From contig JALNVI010000039.1 in NCBI GenBank assembly GCA_023231425.1, forward strand, positions 1 through 25,791: 25,791 nucleotides of DNA, given 5' to 3'. Both the position numbers and the translations under genes were made by a program. Below, in pieces: positions 15,395 through 22,735 of the stretch. The DNA comes from Desulforhopalus sp. (GTDB lineage: Bacteria > Desulfobacterota > Desulfobulbia > Desulfobulbales > Desulfocapsaceae). Positions within the stretch are counted from its first letter, which is position 1; each line of letters begins with the position of its first letter. Under the pieces are notes generated by a model. The model saw only the letters and a list, made by a program, of their open reading frames with translations, was not told the DNA's origin and searched no databases.

Positions 15395-16180
15395 TCAACT
15401 CCCATAGTAAAAGTGGACTCGCAGAGGAGGTCCCTGAACAATCTCACTCTGTACGGCATAAATTTCGGCGATGTTCTTTGTGGTGAGGACATCGGCGGTT
15501 TTGCCTGCGCACTGCAGGCACCCCTCTTTGATAAAGAGGATTTGATCACAGTAGGCGGCGGCGAGGTTGAGGTCATGAATGACGGCAATCACCGTCTGTC
15601 CGGCGGCAACAAGTTTTCGGACCAGTTTGAAAATGGACAGGGTATGGCTGATATCAAGGCTGGAGGTGGCCTCATCAAAGAGCAGGATGGCACACTGCTG
15701 AGCCATCGCCCGGGCTACGACCACCCGCTGTTTCTGGCCGCCACTGAGACGGGAAATCTGGCGATGGCGGAGGCTGGTGATATCAAGGTCGGCCAGCGCC
15801 TCTTCCACCACCTGCAGGTCGGTTGCGGAGGGGCTGGCAAAGCGGGCCATGTGCGGATGGCGGCCCATCAGTACAATCTCTTCCACGGTGTAGCCGAATC
15901 TGGTGTCATATTCCTGCGGGACGAGGGTCATAGACTGCGCCAGCTTCCGTCGGGGAATCTCTGCCAGACTGACGCCGCCGAGGGTGACGCTGCCAGCTGC
16001 CGGTTGTTTTGAACCTATGAGCAGGTCGAGAAAAGTGGTTTTGCCGCAGGCATTGGGGCCGAGGATTCCGTAGAATATTCCGGGAGCAAAGGTTGCCGTA
16101 ATATCTCGCACTGCCGGCGGGGCATTGCCGTAGGCAAAGGTGAGATTTTCACAGCGGAGTTCCTGTGCCCGTTCAATCAT
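15395..16180 (-). CDS. ABC importer ATPase, FecE/BtuD family
   Basis: This 261-aa cytoplasmic ATPase should power the importer formed with the upstream permease and downstream binding protein. Motifs: Walker A GPNACGKTT (residues 41-49), Gln89 of the Q-loop (LVPQEYDTRF), signature LSGGQKQR (145-152), Walker B ILLFDE (165-170), and a switch histidine in VIAVIHDLNLAAAYCDQ. The YTVEEIVLMGRHPH segment is typical of iron-siderophore/cobalamin ATPases (COG1120). It overlaps the permease gene by 8 nt and its last codons supply the ribosome-binding site of the binding-protein gene. Confidence 0.93.
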   Translation of the reverse strand: MIERAQELRCENLTFAYGNAPPAVRDITATFAPGIFYGILGPNACGKTTFLDLLIGSKQPAAGSVTLGGVSLAEIPRRKLAQSMTLVPQEYDTRFGYTVEEIVLMGRHPHMARFASPSATDLQVVEEALADLDITSLRHRQISRLSGGQKQRVVVARAMAQQCAILLFDEATSSLDISHTLSIFKLVRKLVAAGQTVIAVIHDLNLAAAYCDQILFIKEGCLQCAGKTADVLTTKNIAEIYAVQSEIVQGPPLRVHFYYGS

Positions 16181-17216
16181 AATTTCTTCCCTGCTGTTTC
16201 TTGCGAAATATCAAGCAGAAGAATGGACCGCCGATGAGCGCGGTCAGCACTCCGATGGGGACCTCAAGAGGCAGGACCGCACGGGTGAGGGTGTCTGCAA
16301 AGAGCAGCAGCAGGGCACCAATGAGACATGCAACGGGCAGCAGACGGCGATTATCCGGCCCGGTGAGATAGCGGGTGAGATGGGGGACGATCAGTCCAAT
16401 GAAACCGATGATGCCGGAGAGCGAGACGCAGACCGCAGCCAGCAGTGAGGCGGTGAGCAGAAGAATCTTGCGTACCTTTACTGTCTCTACGCCGAGGGCG
16501 TCGGAGCTGCGTCGACCAAGGCTCATAATGTTAAGATCGCGGGCATAGAAGCTGGTGATGCCAAGGCAGAAAAGCAGGGTGATGAGCATGACGCCGGTCC
16601 CCTGCCATGTGGCGGAGGCGAAGCTGCCCATCAACCAGAAGATGATTACCGCCACCTGATCGCCGGCGATATATTTCATAAAGCTGATCCCTGCCGAGAG
16701 GATGGCTCCCACAATTACCCCTGCGAGAATCAGTGTCTCCGCTGAGATCTGCCCGCCGAAACTGGCAAGACGCATGACAAGGATCAGGGTGGCGGCAGCT
16801 CCGGCAAAGGCGAAAATTGGTGTGGAAAGACAGCCTGCGGCACCGAGAATCCCGCTGCCTGTGATGTTAAACAGCAGGGCGAGGCTGGCGCCAAAGGCGG
16901 CTCCGCTGGAGATGCCGAGAGTGTAGGGGTCGGCCAGAGGATTGAGCAGAATTCCCTGATAGACGGTGCCGCTCACCGCCAGCCCCGCACCGACCAGGGA
17001 GGCCATGAGGATGCGCGGCAGACGTACTTCCCATATTATATAGACGGAGGAGGGATCCAGCCCGGCAGGCAGGGTGGTCCCCAAAAGATGGTGGCGCACA
17101 ATGGCGAGAATATCCCCGGCACCAATCTCCATATAACCCATTCCCGCAGCGATGAGAATGGCTGCAGAGGTAACGATGATGAGGGTTGCAAGGAGAAGAG
17201 AAAAGTAGATTCGCAT
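16173..17216 (-). CDS. ABC importer permease, FecCD/BtuC family
   Basis: This 347-aa inner-membrane permease is very hydrophobic, with about nine to ten helices. It carries the family landmarks VYIIWEVRLPRILMASLVGAGLAVSGTVYQGILLNPLADPYTLGISSGAAFGA, RRSSDALGVETVKVRK near the ATPase-contact loop, and GIIGFIGLIVPHLTRYLTGPDNRRLLP. It would form the translocation pore for vitamin B12 or a related chelate. The ATG at 17214-17216 is 4 nt after the stop of the Gate-domain gene. Closest known family use is BtuC, FecD or FhuB; the operon makes corrinoid or cobalt-chelate import the best guess. Confidence 0.93.
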   Translation of the reverse strand: MRIYFSLLLATLIIVTSAAILIAAGMGYMEIGAGDILAIVRHHLLGTTLPAGLDPSSVYIIWEVRLPRILMASLVGAGLAVSGTVYQGILLNPLADPYTLGISSGAAFGASLALLFNITGSGILGAAGCLSTPIFAFAGAAATLILVMRLASFGGQISAETLILAGVIVGAILSAGISFMKYIAGDQVAVIIFWLMGSFASATWQGTGVMLITLLFCLGITSFYARDLNIMSLGRRSSDALGVETVKVRKILLLTASLLAAVCVSLSGIIGFIGLIVPHLTRYLTGPDNRRLLPVACLIGALLLLFADTLTRAVLPLEVPIGVLTALIGGPFFCLIFRKKQQGRNYD

Positions 17217-17220
17217 GGTC

Positions 17221-18189
17221 TCACCCGAAAAAGAAGTAGAACAGAGTGATCAGTACGATGCAGCCTGCGCGGGTGAACTGGGTGATGCTCACAAGCTCGA
17301 GAGCCAGTTTTGGTGAATAGATACCGGTATAGTAGGGAAACTGATGGCGCACCGCGCGAATGGGAGCGGCGAGGATGTTCCCGATCAGCAGTGCCAGGAC
17401 AACCTCTTTCACGCTCAGAGAGTTGTCAGCGAGCAGGGCGGATGCTGCGGCGAGTCCGGCGGAAAATTCGGTGGTGATGTGCAGCACGATAATGCCGAGC
17501 GCCTCTGGTTTCAGCCAGCTCAGAAACCAGACATTATTGGCAAGAAAATCATTGAGGCTTTGGAAAAAACCAAACTGCCCGAGGGCAAAGAAGATCAGAT
17601 AGATGGGGGCCATTACCAGAAAGACGTGGAAAATCTTTTTTTTCAGCCGTTTACCGCTTTTTATCAGCGCTTCTTTGAAGGTGGTGCGCTTGCTCCTGTC
17701 TACGGTGGCAATTTCGGTATCGCAGGGCGGCAGCAGCAGACGCCCTGCGAGGACTACGATGATTGTTTGTATTATGGCTACGCTAAATGTCAGTCCTACA
17801 TAAATCAGCGCACCCATGTGGATGAAGGGGACGGTGAGAAAGAAAACCGTAGGCAGGTGGAGAAAAAAGCGTGGCAGGGAGTTTAAGAGGTTGGCGAGTA
17901 CCAGCTCGAGGTGGCTCATTTCACCGCGTTCGTATGCCTCTGAGAGCATGGTGTTGGACGATACTCCGGAAAAAAAAGCCAGGGAAAAACTCGCTCCGGT
18001 CGCCGTGGAGAGGTGTCCGATGCGGATCAGCGGACGTGCGAGGGCGGCGAGGTGATGGCTCCAGTTGAGTGCCTCAATCATGTTGGCAACAAAAAGCCCG
18101 AGGGAAATGAACAGCGTCATGCGAGCTATCTGCCAGAAGACGTGGCCGAGGGCCAGAAAAATTTCCATATCAGGCGAGGGGTTCTCCAT
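17221..18189 (-). CDS. Gate-domain ('nucleoside recognition') multi-spanning membrane protein in the cobalamin operon
   Basis: This roughly 322-aa inner-membrane protein has about eight hydrophobic segments in two halves. The first half carries FVANMIEALNW...SHHLAALARPLIR and SFSLAFFSGVSSNTMLSEAYERGEMS; the second has LIFFALGQFGFFQSLNDFLAN and AGLAAASALLADNSLSVKEVVLALLIGNILAAPIRAVRHQFPYY. This internal pairing resembles the Gate domain (PF07670), found in nucleoside carriers, SpmA/SpmB and the FeoB ferrous-iron channel. The start is uncertain: ATG 18189 overlaps cbiL by 20 nt, ATG 18168 lies one base after the cbiL stop, and ATG 18258 overlaps it further; none has a good ribosome-binding site. 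Its place between cbiL and the importer genes suggests a role in cobalt or corrinoid transport, which is inference only. Confidence 0.8.
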   Translation of the reverse strand: MENPSPDMEIFLALGHVFWQIARMTLFISLGLFVANMIEALNWSHHLAALARPLIRIGHLSTATGASFSLAFFSGVSSNTMLSEAYERGEMSHLELVLANLLNSLPRFFLHLPTVFFLTVPFIHMGALIYVGLTFSVAIIQTIIVVLAGRLLLPPCDTEIATVDRSKRTTFKEALIKSGKRLKKKIFHVFLVMAPIYLIFFALGQFGFFQSLNDFLANNVWFLSWLKPEALGIIVLHITTEFSAGLAAASALLADNSLSVKEVVLALLIGNILAAPIRAVRHQFPYYTGIYSPKLALELVSITQFTRAGCIVLITLFYFFFG

Positions 18190-18919
18190 TATGGGCGGAA
18201 CGCACCAGCATGGTGGAGAAGTAATGCAGTTTCTCATTTTTTGCTTTGCGGATGTCATACCATATTCGCTGATCCGGCAGACTGGCGCGTTCTACCAATA
18301 CGGTGTGGTCAATCAGGCCCAGTTCTTCTATGAGGGGAATAAGCCGGTCAAGGGCCTGTCCCACCTTCATGAAGGCGGCAGCCTCCGCATGGCAGAGGAG
18401 TTCTTTAATCTTTTCATTTTCAAAGGTGGCGGGGATTATCACCAGCCGATCATCTCCGAGGCAGAGGGGGAGCTGCGCCTCTGCGGCGGTGGCGGCAATG
18501 GCCGGAACGCCAGGAATAATGTTGATGGTGAAGGGGGAACCGAAGGCCTGCAGGGTCTCGCAGACGTAGAGGGCTGTGGAGTATATTCCCGGGTCACCGA
18601 GGGTCGGCATGACCACGTCATGTCCGGCCTCAAGATATTCCATAATGGCCTTCGCGCCATTTTCCCAGGCCGATTTCACCTCTGGTTTAATGGTCTCGCC
18701 TCGATGTATCTTCTTCATGGGAAAATAGTGATTGAGAATCTTCTTGTCAGCAGGTGAGACTATCGCTGAGGCGATGTCGAAGGCGATTGATTTGCTGCCA
18801 TCTTTAAATGCCGTGGGGATAAACCAGACGGGACATTTCTCAAGGACCTCTGCCCCTTTGAGGGTGAGCAGTTTGGGGTCTCCAGGACCTGCACCAACGA
18901 TGTAGAATGTTCCTTTCAT
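18170..18919 (-). CDS. cbiL: Cobalt-precorrin-2 / precorrin-2 C20-methyltransferase
   Basis: This 249-aa SAM-dependent methylase performs the first pathway-specific methylation, at C20. The start MKGTFYIVGAGPGDPKLLTLKGAEVL and the PTLGDPGIYSTALYV, IIPGVPAIAATAAEAQLPLCLG and FMKVGQALDRL blocks are typical of CbiL/CobI. I use the ATG at 18917-18919. A TTG at 18979 in the same frame would start inside the terminator stem and adds 20 residues absent from the family. It is the first gene of the operon, directly behind the riboswitch and its terminator, so the whole pathway depends on read-through at this point. Confidence 0.94.
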   Translation of the reverse strand: MKGTFYIVGAGPGDPKLLTLKGAEVLEKCPVWFIPTAFKDGSKSIAFDIASAIVSPADKKILNHYFPMKKIHRGETIKPEVKSAWENGAKAIMEYLEAGHDVVMPTLGDPGIYSTALYVCETLQAFGSPFTINIIPGVPAIAATAAEAQLPLCLGDDRLVIIPATFENEKIKELLCHAEAAAFMKVGQALDRLIPLIEELGLIDHTVLVERASLPDQRIWYDIRKAKNEKLHYFSTMLVRSAHNGEPLA

Positions 18920-18964
18920 AATGAAGTCAGTCTCATAAATTTTGATTGATCTTGTCTGGCGGGC

Positions 18965-19001
18965 AAAAAAAGTCCCCAAACCAGTGAGGCCTGATTCGGG
19001 G
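18965..19001 (-). terminator. Intrinsic terminator of the cobalamin riboswitch (attenuator)
   Basis: On the minus strand CCCCGAATCAG (19001-18991) pairs over 11 bp, with two G-U pairs, with CTGGTTTGGGG (18984-18974) around a 6-nt loop. The stem is followed at once by AC and seven U (18971-18965). It lies about 70 nt after the riboswitch aptamer and about 45 nt before the cbiL ATG. A competing small stem, GGTG/CACC (19011-19014 with 19000-19003), would take part of its left arm. This is the expected expression platform of a transcription-attenuating riboswitch. Confidence 0.85.
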
Positions 19002-19072
19002 TGTCCCTTTCACCTGAAATCTATGCGGAGTGCTGTCGTCATTCCTTGCCGAGGAAGAACTCTGACTCAGCG

Positions 19073-19243
19073 CTTTCAGGCAGGTTTTCTGGCTTCCGGA
19101 TCATTCTCTGTCCATCCCTTCCCGAATCGCGCGAAGACGTGCGGTTCAGTGGTATTGATGGAGTTTGTCCCCGGTTACAGCGATGGGCCCGCTCCGGTAT
19201 TGCACCGGATTCCCTTTTGGCTCATAACAGAGAGCACCTGAAG
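19073..19243 (-). promoter_or_regulatory. Adenosylcobalamin riboswitch (cobalamin aptamer)
   Basis: Read on the minus strand, the closing stem P1 is formed by TTCAGG (19237-19242) and CCTGAA (19075-19080). Inside come GGTGCTC...GAGCC (P2), the conserved GGGAATCCGGTGCAATACC segment with CGCTGTAACC after it, then ACCACTG, GGGAAGG, and finally the B12-box GAAGCCAGAAAACCTGCC near 19079-19096. Order and spacing match the cobalamin riboswitch family. It precedes a transcription terminator and cbiL, so bound adenosylcobalamin is expected to stop transcription of the operon. Confidence 0.93.
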
Positions 19244-19250
19244 GTATGAA

Positions 19251-19279
19251 GAAATACTGCATTATCACTGAACTTGCAA
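19251..19279 (-). promoter_or_regulatory. Candidate promoter of the cobalamin operon
   Basis: TTGCAA (19274-19279) and TATTTC (read from 19256 to 19251) are 17 nt apart on the minus strand, which would start transcription near 19244, exactly at the 5' edge of the riboswitch. The -10 is weak. An alternative -10, GATAAT (19266 to 19261), is a better match but lacks a good -35. Either fits the narrow space between the upstream stop codon (19301) and the aptamer. Confidence 0.4.
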
Positions 19280-19300
19280 GAACCGACAGAATGGTGGCTG

Positions 19301-20089
19301 TCAGCGCAGGATTGCCTTCGCTTTGTGGAAACCGGGCTTTGCCGTGGTGTTGGGCAGCAGCGCTGCATGTTTTCCCATGACGACACCGGGATTGGTGACG
19401 GAGTTGCATCCGGTCTGGGCTCCGTCGCCGAGGATGGCGCCGAGTTTACGGCGACCGGTATCAACGAGTTTGCCGTCCACTCTGATGGAGACGTTGCCGG
19501 GGAGGAAGCGCAGATTGGCGAATTTGGTCCCTGCACCAAGGTTGGCATTGCCGCCGAGGATGGAGTCGCCGAGGTAGGCGAAATGTCCTGCTTTGGCGTC
19601 GTTGAGGAAAATGCTGTGTTTGATTTCAGTGGCGTGACCGAGAACGCAGCGTTTCCCGGCAAGACAATACCCTCGCAGGTAGGCAGCCTGGCGCACTTCG
19701 CAGCAGTCACCAATAATATTCATCCCCTTCAGCAGCGCGCCACTCTCCACCAGCACTCCTTTCCCGAGAGAAATTTGTTTTGAAAGGAAAATTGCACCTG
19801 CCATCAGTACCGAGGCTCCGGGCAGCTCTCTGCCGTTTTTTGATACCTTGAGCTTCGCTTTTGTGGCATCCTCGAAAATAATATCCAGGCCGTCTGCCGG
19901 GAGGCATGCACCGTTGTACAGTACCAGCGTTTCAGTGAGCGGTGCTCCCGTTGGGATGGGGCACTTCGGCCAGACAAGACTGCTCATATATTCTTTGAGG
20001 TCGTTGAGGGGCTGCCAGGGTTCACCGTCCGGGTGAAAGAGGCTGGCGTGTTCAAATTCTGAGGTGTCAAACAAATCTGCAATTTTCAT
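19301..20089 (-). CDS. Left-handed beta-helix (hexapeptide-repeat) protein, GlmU C-terminal-like
   Basis: This 262-aa protein has an N-terminal section of about 80 residues of mixed character (LFHPDGEPWQPLNDLKEYMSS) and then a run of hexapeptide turns (GASVLMAGAIFLSKQISLGKGVLVESGALLKGMNIIGD... HATEIKHSIFLNDAKAGHFAYLGDSILGGNANLGAGTKFANLR). The latter part, with GDGAQTGCNSVTNPGVVMG, closely resembles the acetyltransferase half of GlmU. The nucleotidyltransferase half of GlmU is absent (GlmU is about 450 aa). A sugar-nucleotide acyltransferase or related function is likely, but the substrate is unknown. The ATG at 20087-20089 has AGGA upstream. It is upstream of the riboswitch and belongs to a separate transcript. 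Confidence 0.8.
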   Translation of the reverse strand: MKIADLFDTSEFEHASLFHPDGEPWQPLNDLKEYMSSLVWPKCPIPTGAPLTETLVLYNGACLPADGLDIIFEDATKAKLKVSKNGRELPGASVLMAGAIFLSKQISLGKGVLVESGALLKGMNIIGDCCEVRQAAYLRGYCLAGKRCVLGHATEIKHSIFLNDAKAGHFAYLGDSILGGNANLGAGTKFANLRFLPGNVSIRVDGKLVDTGRRKLGAILGDGAQTGCNSVTNPGVVMGKHAALLPNTTAKPGFHKAKAILR

Positions 20090-20134
20090 GGGGCTTCTTC
20101 CTGTTAAATGTATTGAGTTTTTGAATGGTGATTG

Positions 20135-20163
20135 AGTATGGACAAAAAAAAGTTCTCCTTCAA
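20135..20163 (-). promoter_or_regulatory. Candidate sigma-70 promoter for the hexapeptide-repeat gene
   Basis: On the minus strand TTGAAG (20163 to 20158) and CATACT (20140 to 20135) are separated by 17 nt; each matches the consensus at four of six positions. It lies about 45 nt before the start codon. The lon promoter lies in the same divergent region on the other strand. Confidence 0.4.
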
Positions 20164-20230
20164 GAGAAAAATCAGGGGAGAGGGTTCATAGAGCAGGTGT
20201 TGAACGGAGCTGTCTCTACGCTGCCTGCGC

Positions 20231-20259
20231 TTGACTTCATCTTTCCCTGTGTTTATAAG
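20231..20259 (+). promoter_or_regulatory. Sigma-70-like promoter of lon
   Basis: TTGACT (20231-20236) and TATAAG (20254-20259) are separated by exactly 17 nt, five of six matches to each consensus hexamer. Transcription would begin near 20266, giving a leader of about 70 nt before the lon GTG. No CIRCE element (TTAGCACTC-type repeat) and no convincing sigma-32 sequence was seen, so heat control of this lon is not evident from sequence. Confidence 0.65.
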
Positions 20260-20335
20260 ATATCGGTGGTTTCTCACATTTAGTCAGTAGACGTCGCAGG
20301 GACGTTTTAAGATATATTTTTGGAGGTTTTTTGAC

Positions 20336-22735
20336 GTGGAATTTAACGACTCATTAAGTATTGGCATGGACGACTTCACCAACAATGAAGACTTGGAGAT
20401 TCCTGATCTGTTGCCGATGATGGCTGTGCGGGATGTGGTGGTGTTCAATTATATGATTATTCCCCTCTTTGTCGGCCGAACCAGCTCTATTGAGGCGGTG
20501 AATGCAGCCATGGAAAAAGATAAGCTGTTGATGCTTGTCGCCCAGAAGGATGCCTCAAAAGATGATCCATCCGCCGATGACATTTACGATGTGGGCATGG
20601 TCTGCATGATTATGCGCACCCTCAAGCTTCCGGACGGCCGTCTTAAGGTGCTCGTTCAGGCGATGGCGAAGGTTCGCATCACTGAATATAACAGCACGAG
20701 CCCCTATTTCAAGGTGGCGGTTGAGGTATTGGAAGACGGGGAGAGCGGGAAAATTACCGTGGAAGTTGAAGCGATGATGCGCAACGTCCGCGAACAGACG
20801 GAAAAGATCATGTCGCTGCGCGGCATCCTCTCTGCCGACCTGATGATGATCATCAACAATATCGAGGAACCGGGCCGTCTATCCGATCTCGTGGGTTCCA
20901 ATCTCCGTTTGAAGGTGAACGAATCCCAGCGCATCCTTGAAGAGACCGATCCTGTACTTCGACTCAGCCTTGTCAACGATCTGCTGACCAAGGAACTTGA
21001 GGTCAGTACCGTGCAGGCGCGGATTCAGAGCGAGGCACGAGAGGAGATGGGTAAGTCTCAGCGGGAATATTACCTGCGCGAGCAGCTCCACGCCCTGCAG
21101 AAAGAGCTCGGTGATACTGACGATCGCAGTCTGGAGATTGAAGAGCTCCAGTCCCGGCTGAAAAAGAAAAAAATGCCGAAGTATGTGCGCAAAGAAGCCA
21201 AACGTCAGTTGGAGCGCATGGACATGATGCATCCCGACTCTTCGGAGGCGACCATCATTCGGATCTATCTCGACTGGATTCTTGATCTGCCGTGGAAGAA
21301 GAGCACAAAGGATATTCTTGATCTTGCCCATGCCCGCGAGGTGCTGGACCAGGATCATTACGGTCTTGAGAAAATTAAGGACCGTATCCTTGAATATCTC
21401 GCTGTGCGCAAACTGAATAAATCGACCAAGGGACCGATCCTTTGTTTCGTCGGGCCTCCAGGGGTTGGTAAAACTTCTCTGGGCAAGTCTGTGGCCCGTG
21501 CAATGGGACGAAAATTCTACCGGATGTCTCTCGGTGGAATGCGTGATGAGGCTGAAATTCGTGGTCACCGCCGCACCTATATTGGAGCTATGCCGGGGCG
21601 TATTGTTCAGGCACTGAAAGTTACTGGCTCCAACAATCCGATTCTCATGATGGATGAAATTGACAAGGTGGGGTCCGATTATCGGGGCGATCCCTCTTCG
21701 GCGCTTCTTGAGGTGCTCGATCCGGAACAGAATTCCGAATTTAGTGACCACTACATGAATATGCCGATTGACCTGAGCAAGGTGATGTTTATCACCACCG
21801 CCAACATGAGTGATACCATTCCCAGTCCGCTGCTTGACCGTATGGAGGTAATTCGTCTCTCCGGTTACACCCTTGAGGAGAAGGTGGTTATCGCGCGGCG
21901 CTACCTGCTGCCACGACAGATCAAGCAGAATGGGCTCAAAGAATCCCAGCTGAAGATGAGTGATGACACTATTGAATATATGATCACCCACTACACGGCT
22001 GAGGCGGGATTGCGTAACATTGAGAGGGAAATCAGCTCGGTCTGCCGCAAGATTGCGCGCAAGGTGGCAGAAGGTGGACGTGGTCCCTACACCGTATCAA
22101 AACGGAATGTAGATAAGTATCTCGGCCCGCCGAAGACCATCCCCGAGTCCGAGCTGGAACGCCTTGAGCAGCCCGGGCTGGTTACCGGTCTGGCATGGAC
22201 GGAGATTGGTGGAGAGATCCTGGAGATTGAAGTCAACATCATGCCTGGCAAAGGGAAACTTACCCTTACCGGACAGCTTGGAGATGTGATGAAAGAGTCT
22301 GCCCAGGCGGCGCTGACCTACTGTCGCAGTCGGACGGAGGATCTTGGTCTTGATGCGGATGGCAGCTATTTTGAAAAGCATGACTTTCATATCCATGTGC
22401 CAGCCGGAGCAATTCCCAAAGACGGACCTTCTGCCGGGATTACCCTCGCCACTGCACTCTATTCGGCTATTACCAATAAAAAAGTGCGCAGACATCTCGC
22501 CATGACTGGTGAGATAACTCTGCGGGGAAGGGTATTGCCTATCGGGGGTTTGAAAGAGAAGGCCCTGGCTGCTTTGCGGGCGGATATCAATAAGATTATT
22601 ATCCCCGAGCAGAACAAAAACGACCTCGTGGAGATCCCGGAGGAACTCCGCAAACAACTCACTTTTTATCCGGTGAAGAACATGGATGAAGTGGTGAAAA
22701 TAGCCCTTGGGGAAAGAGATAAAAGACCTGTATGA
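20336..22735 (+). CDS. lon: ATP-dependent Lon protease
   Basis: This 799-aa cytoplasmic AAA+ serine protease degrades damaged and selected regulatory proteins. Domain order: N-terminal substrate-recognition domain (LLPMMAVRDVVVFNYMIIPLFVGR onward), a coiled-coil segment around 240-300, the AAA+ module with Walker A GPPGVGKT (373-380) and Walker B ILMMDEIDKVG, and the C-terminal protease with Ser699 in KDGPSAGIT and Lys742 in PIGGLKEKALAA, 43 residues apart as in the E. coli Ser-Lys dyad. The start is GTG (20336), with GGAGG (20322-20326) 9 nt before it. The first 20 residues are acidic. The stop overlaps the mltG start (ATGA). Confidence 0.97.
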   Translation: MEFNDSLSIGMDDFTNNEDLEIPDLLPMMAVRDVVVFNYMIIPLFVGRTSSIEAVNAAMEKDKLLMLVAQKDASKDDPSADDIYDVGMVCMIMRTLKLPDGRLKVLVQAMAKVRITEYNSTSPYFKVAVEVLEDGESGKITVEVEAMMRNVREQTEKIMSLRGILSADLMMIINNIEEPGRLSDLVGSNLRLKVNESQRILEETDPVLRLSLVNDLLTKELEVSTVQARIQSEAREEMGKSQREYYLREQLHALQKELGDTDDRSLEIEELQSRLKKKKMPKYVRKEAKRQLERMDMMHPDSSEATIIRIYLDWILDLPWKKSTKDILDLAHAREVLDQDHYGLEKIKDRILEYLAVRKLNKSTKGPILCFVGPPGVGKTSLGKSVARAMGRKFYRMSLGGMRDEAEIRGHRRTYIGAMPGRIVQALKVTGSNNPILMMDEIDKVGSDYRGDPSSALLEVLDPEQNSEFSDHYMNMPIDLSKVMFITTANMSDTIPSPLLDRMEVIRLSGYTLEEKVVIARRYLLPRQIKQNGLKESQLKMSDDTIEYMITHYTAEAGLRNIEREISSVCRKIARKVAEGGRGPYTVSKRNVDKYLGPPKTIPESELERLEQPGLVTGLAWTEIGGEILEIEVNIMPGKGKLTLTGQLGDVMKESAQAALTYCRSRTEDLGLDADGSYFEKHDFHIHVPAGAIPKDGPSAGITLATALYSAITNKKVRRHLAMTGEITLRGRVLPIGGLKEKALAALRADINKIIIPEQNKNDLVEIPEELRKQLTFYPVKNMDEVVKIALGERDKRPV

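Noticed and set aside
18919..18979. Longer cbiL start giving 20 more residues
   Set aside because: The extra codons lie in the riboswitch terminator and leader, and the added residues precede the normal family N-terminus.
20879..21991. 370-codon open frame on the minus strand inside lon
   Set aside because: Antisense shadow of the conserved Lon AAA+ region; no domain-like features of its own.
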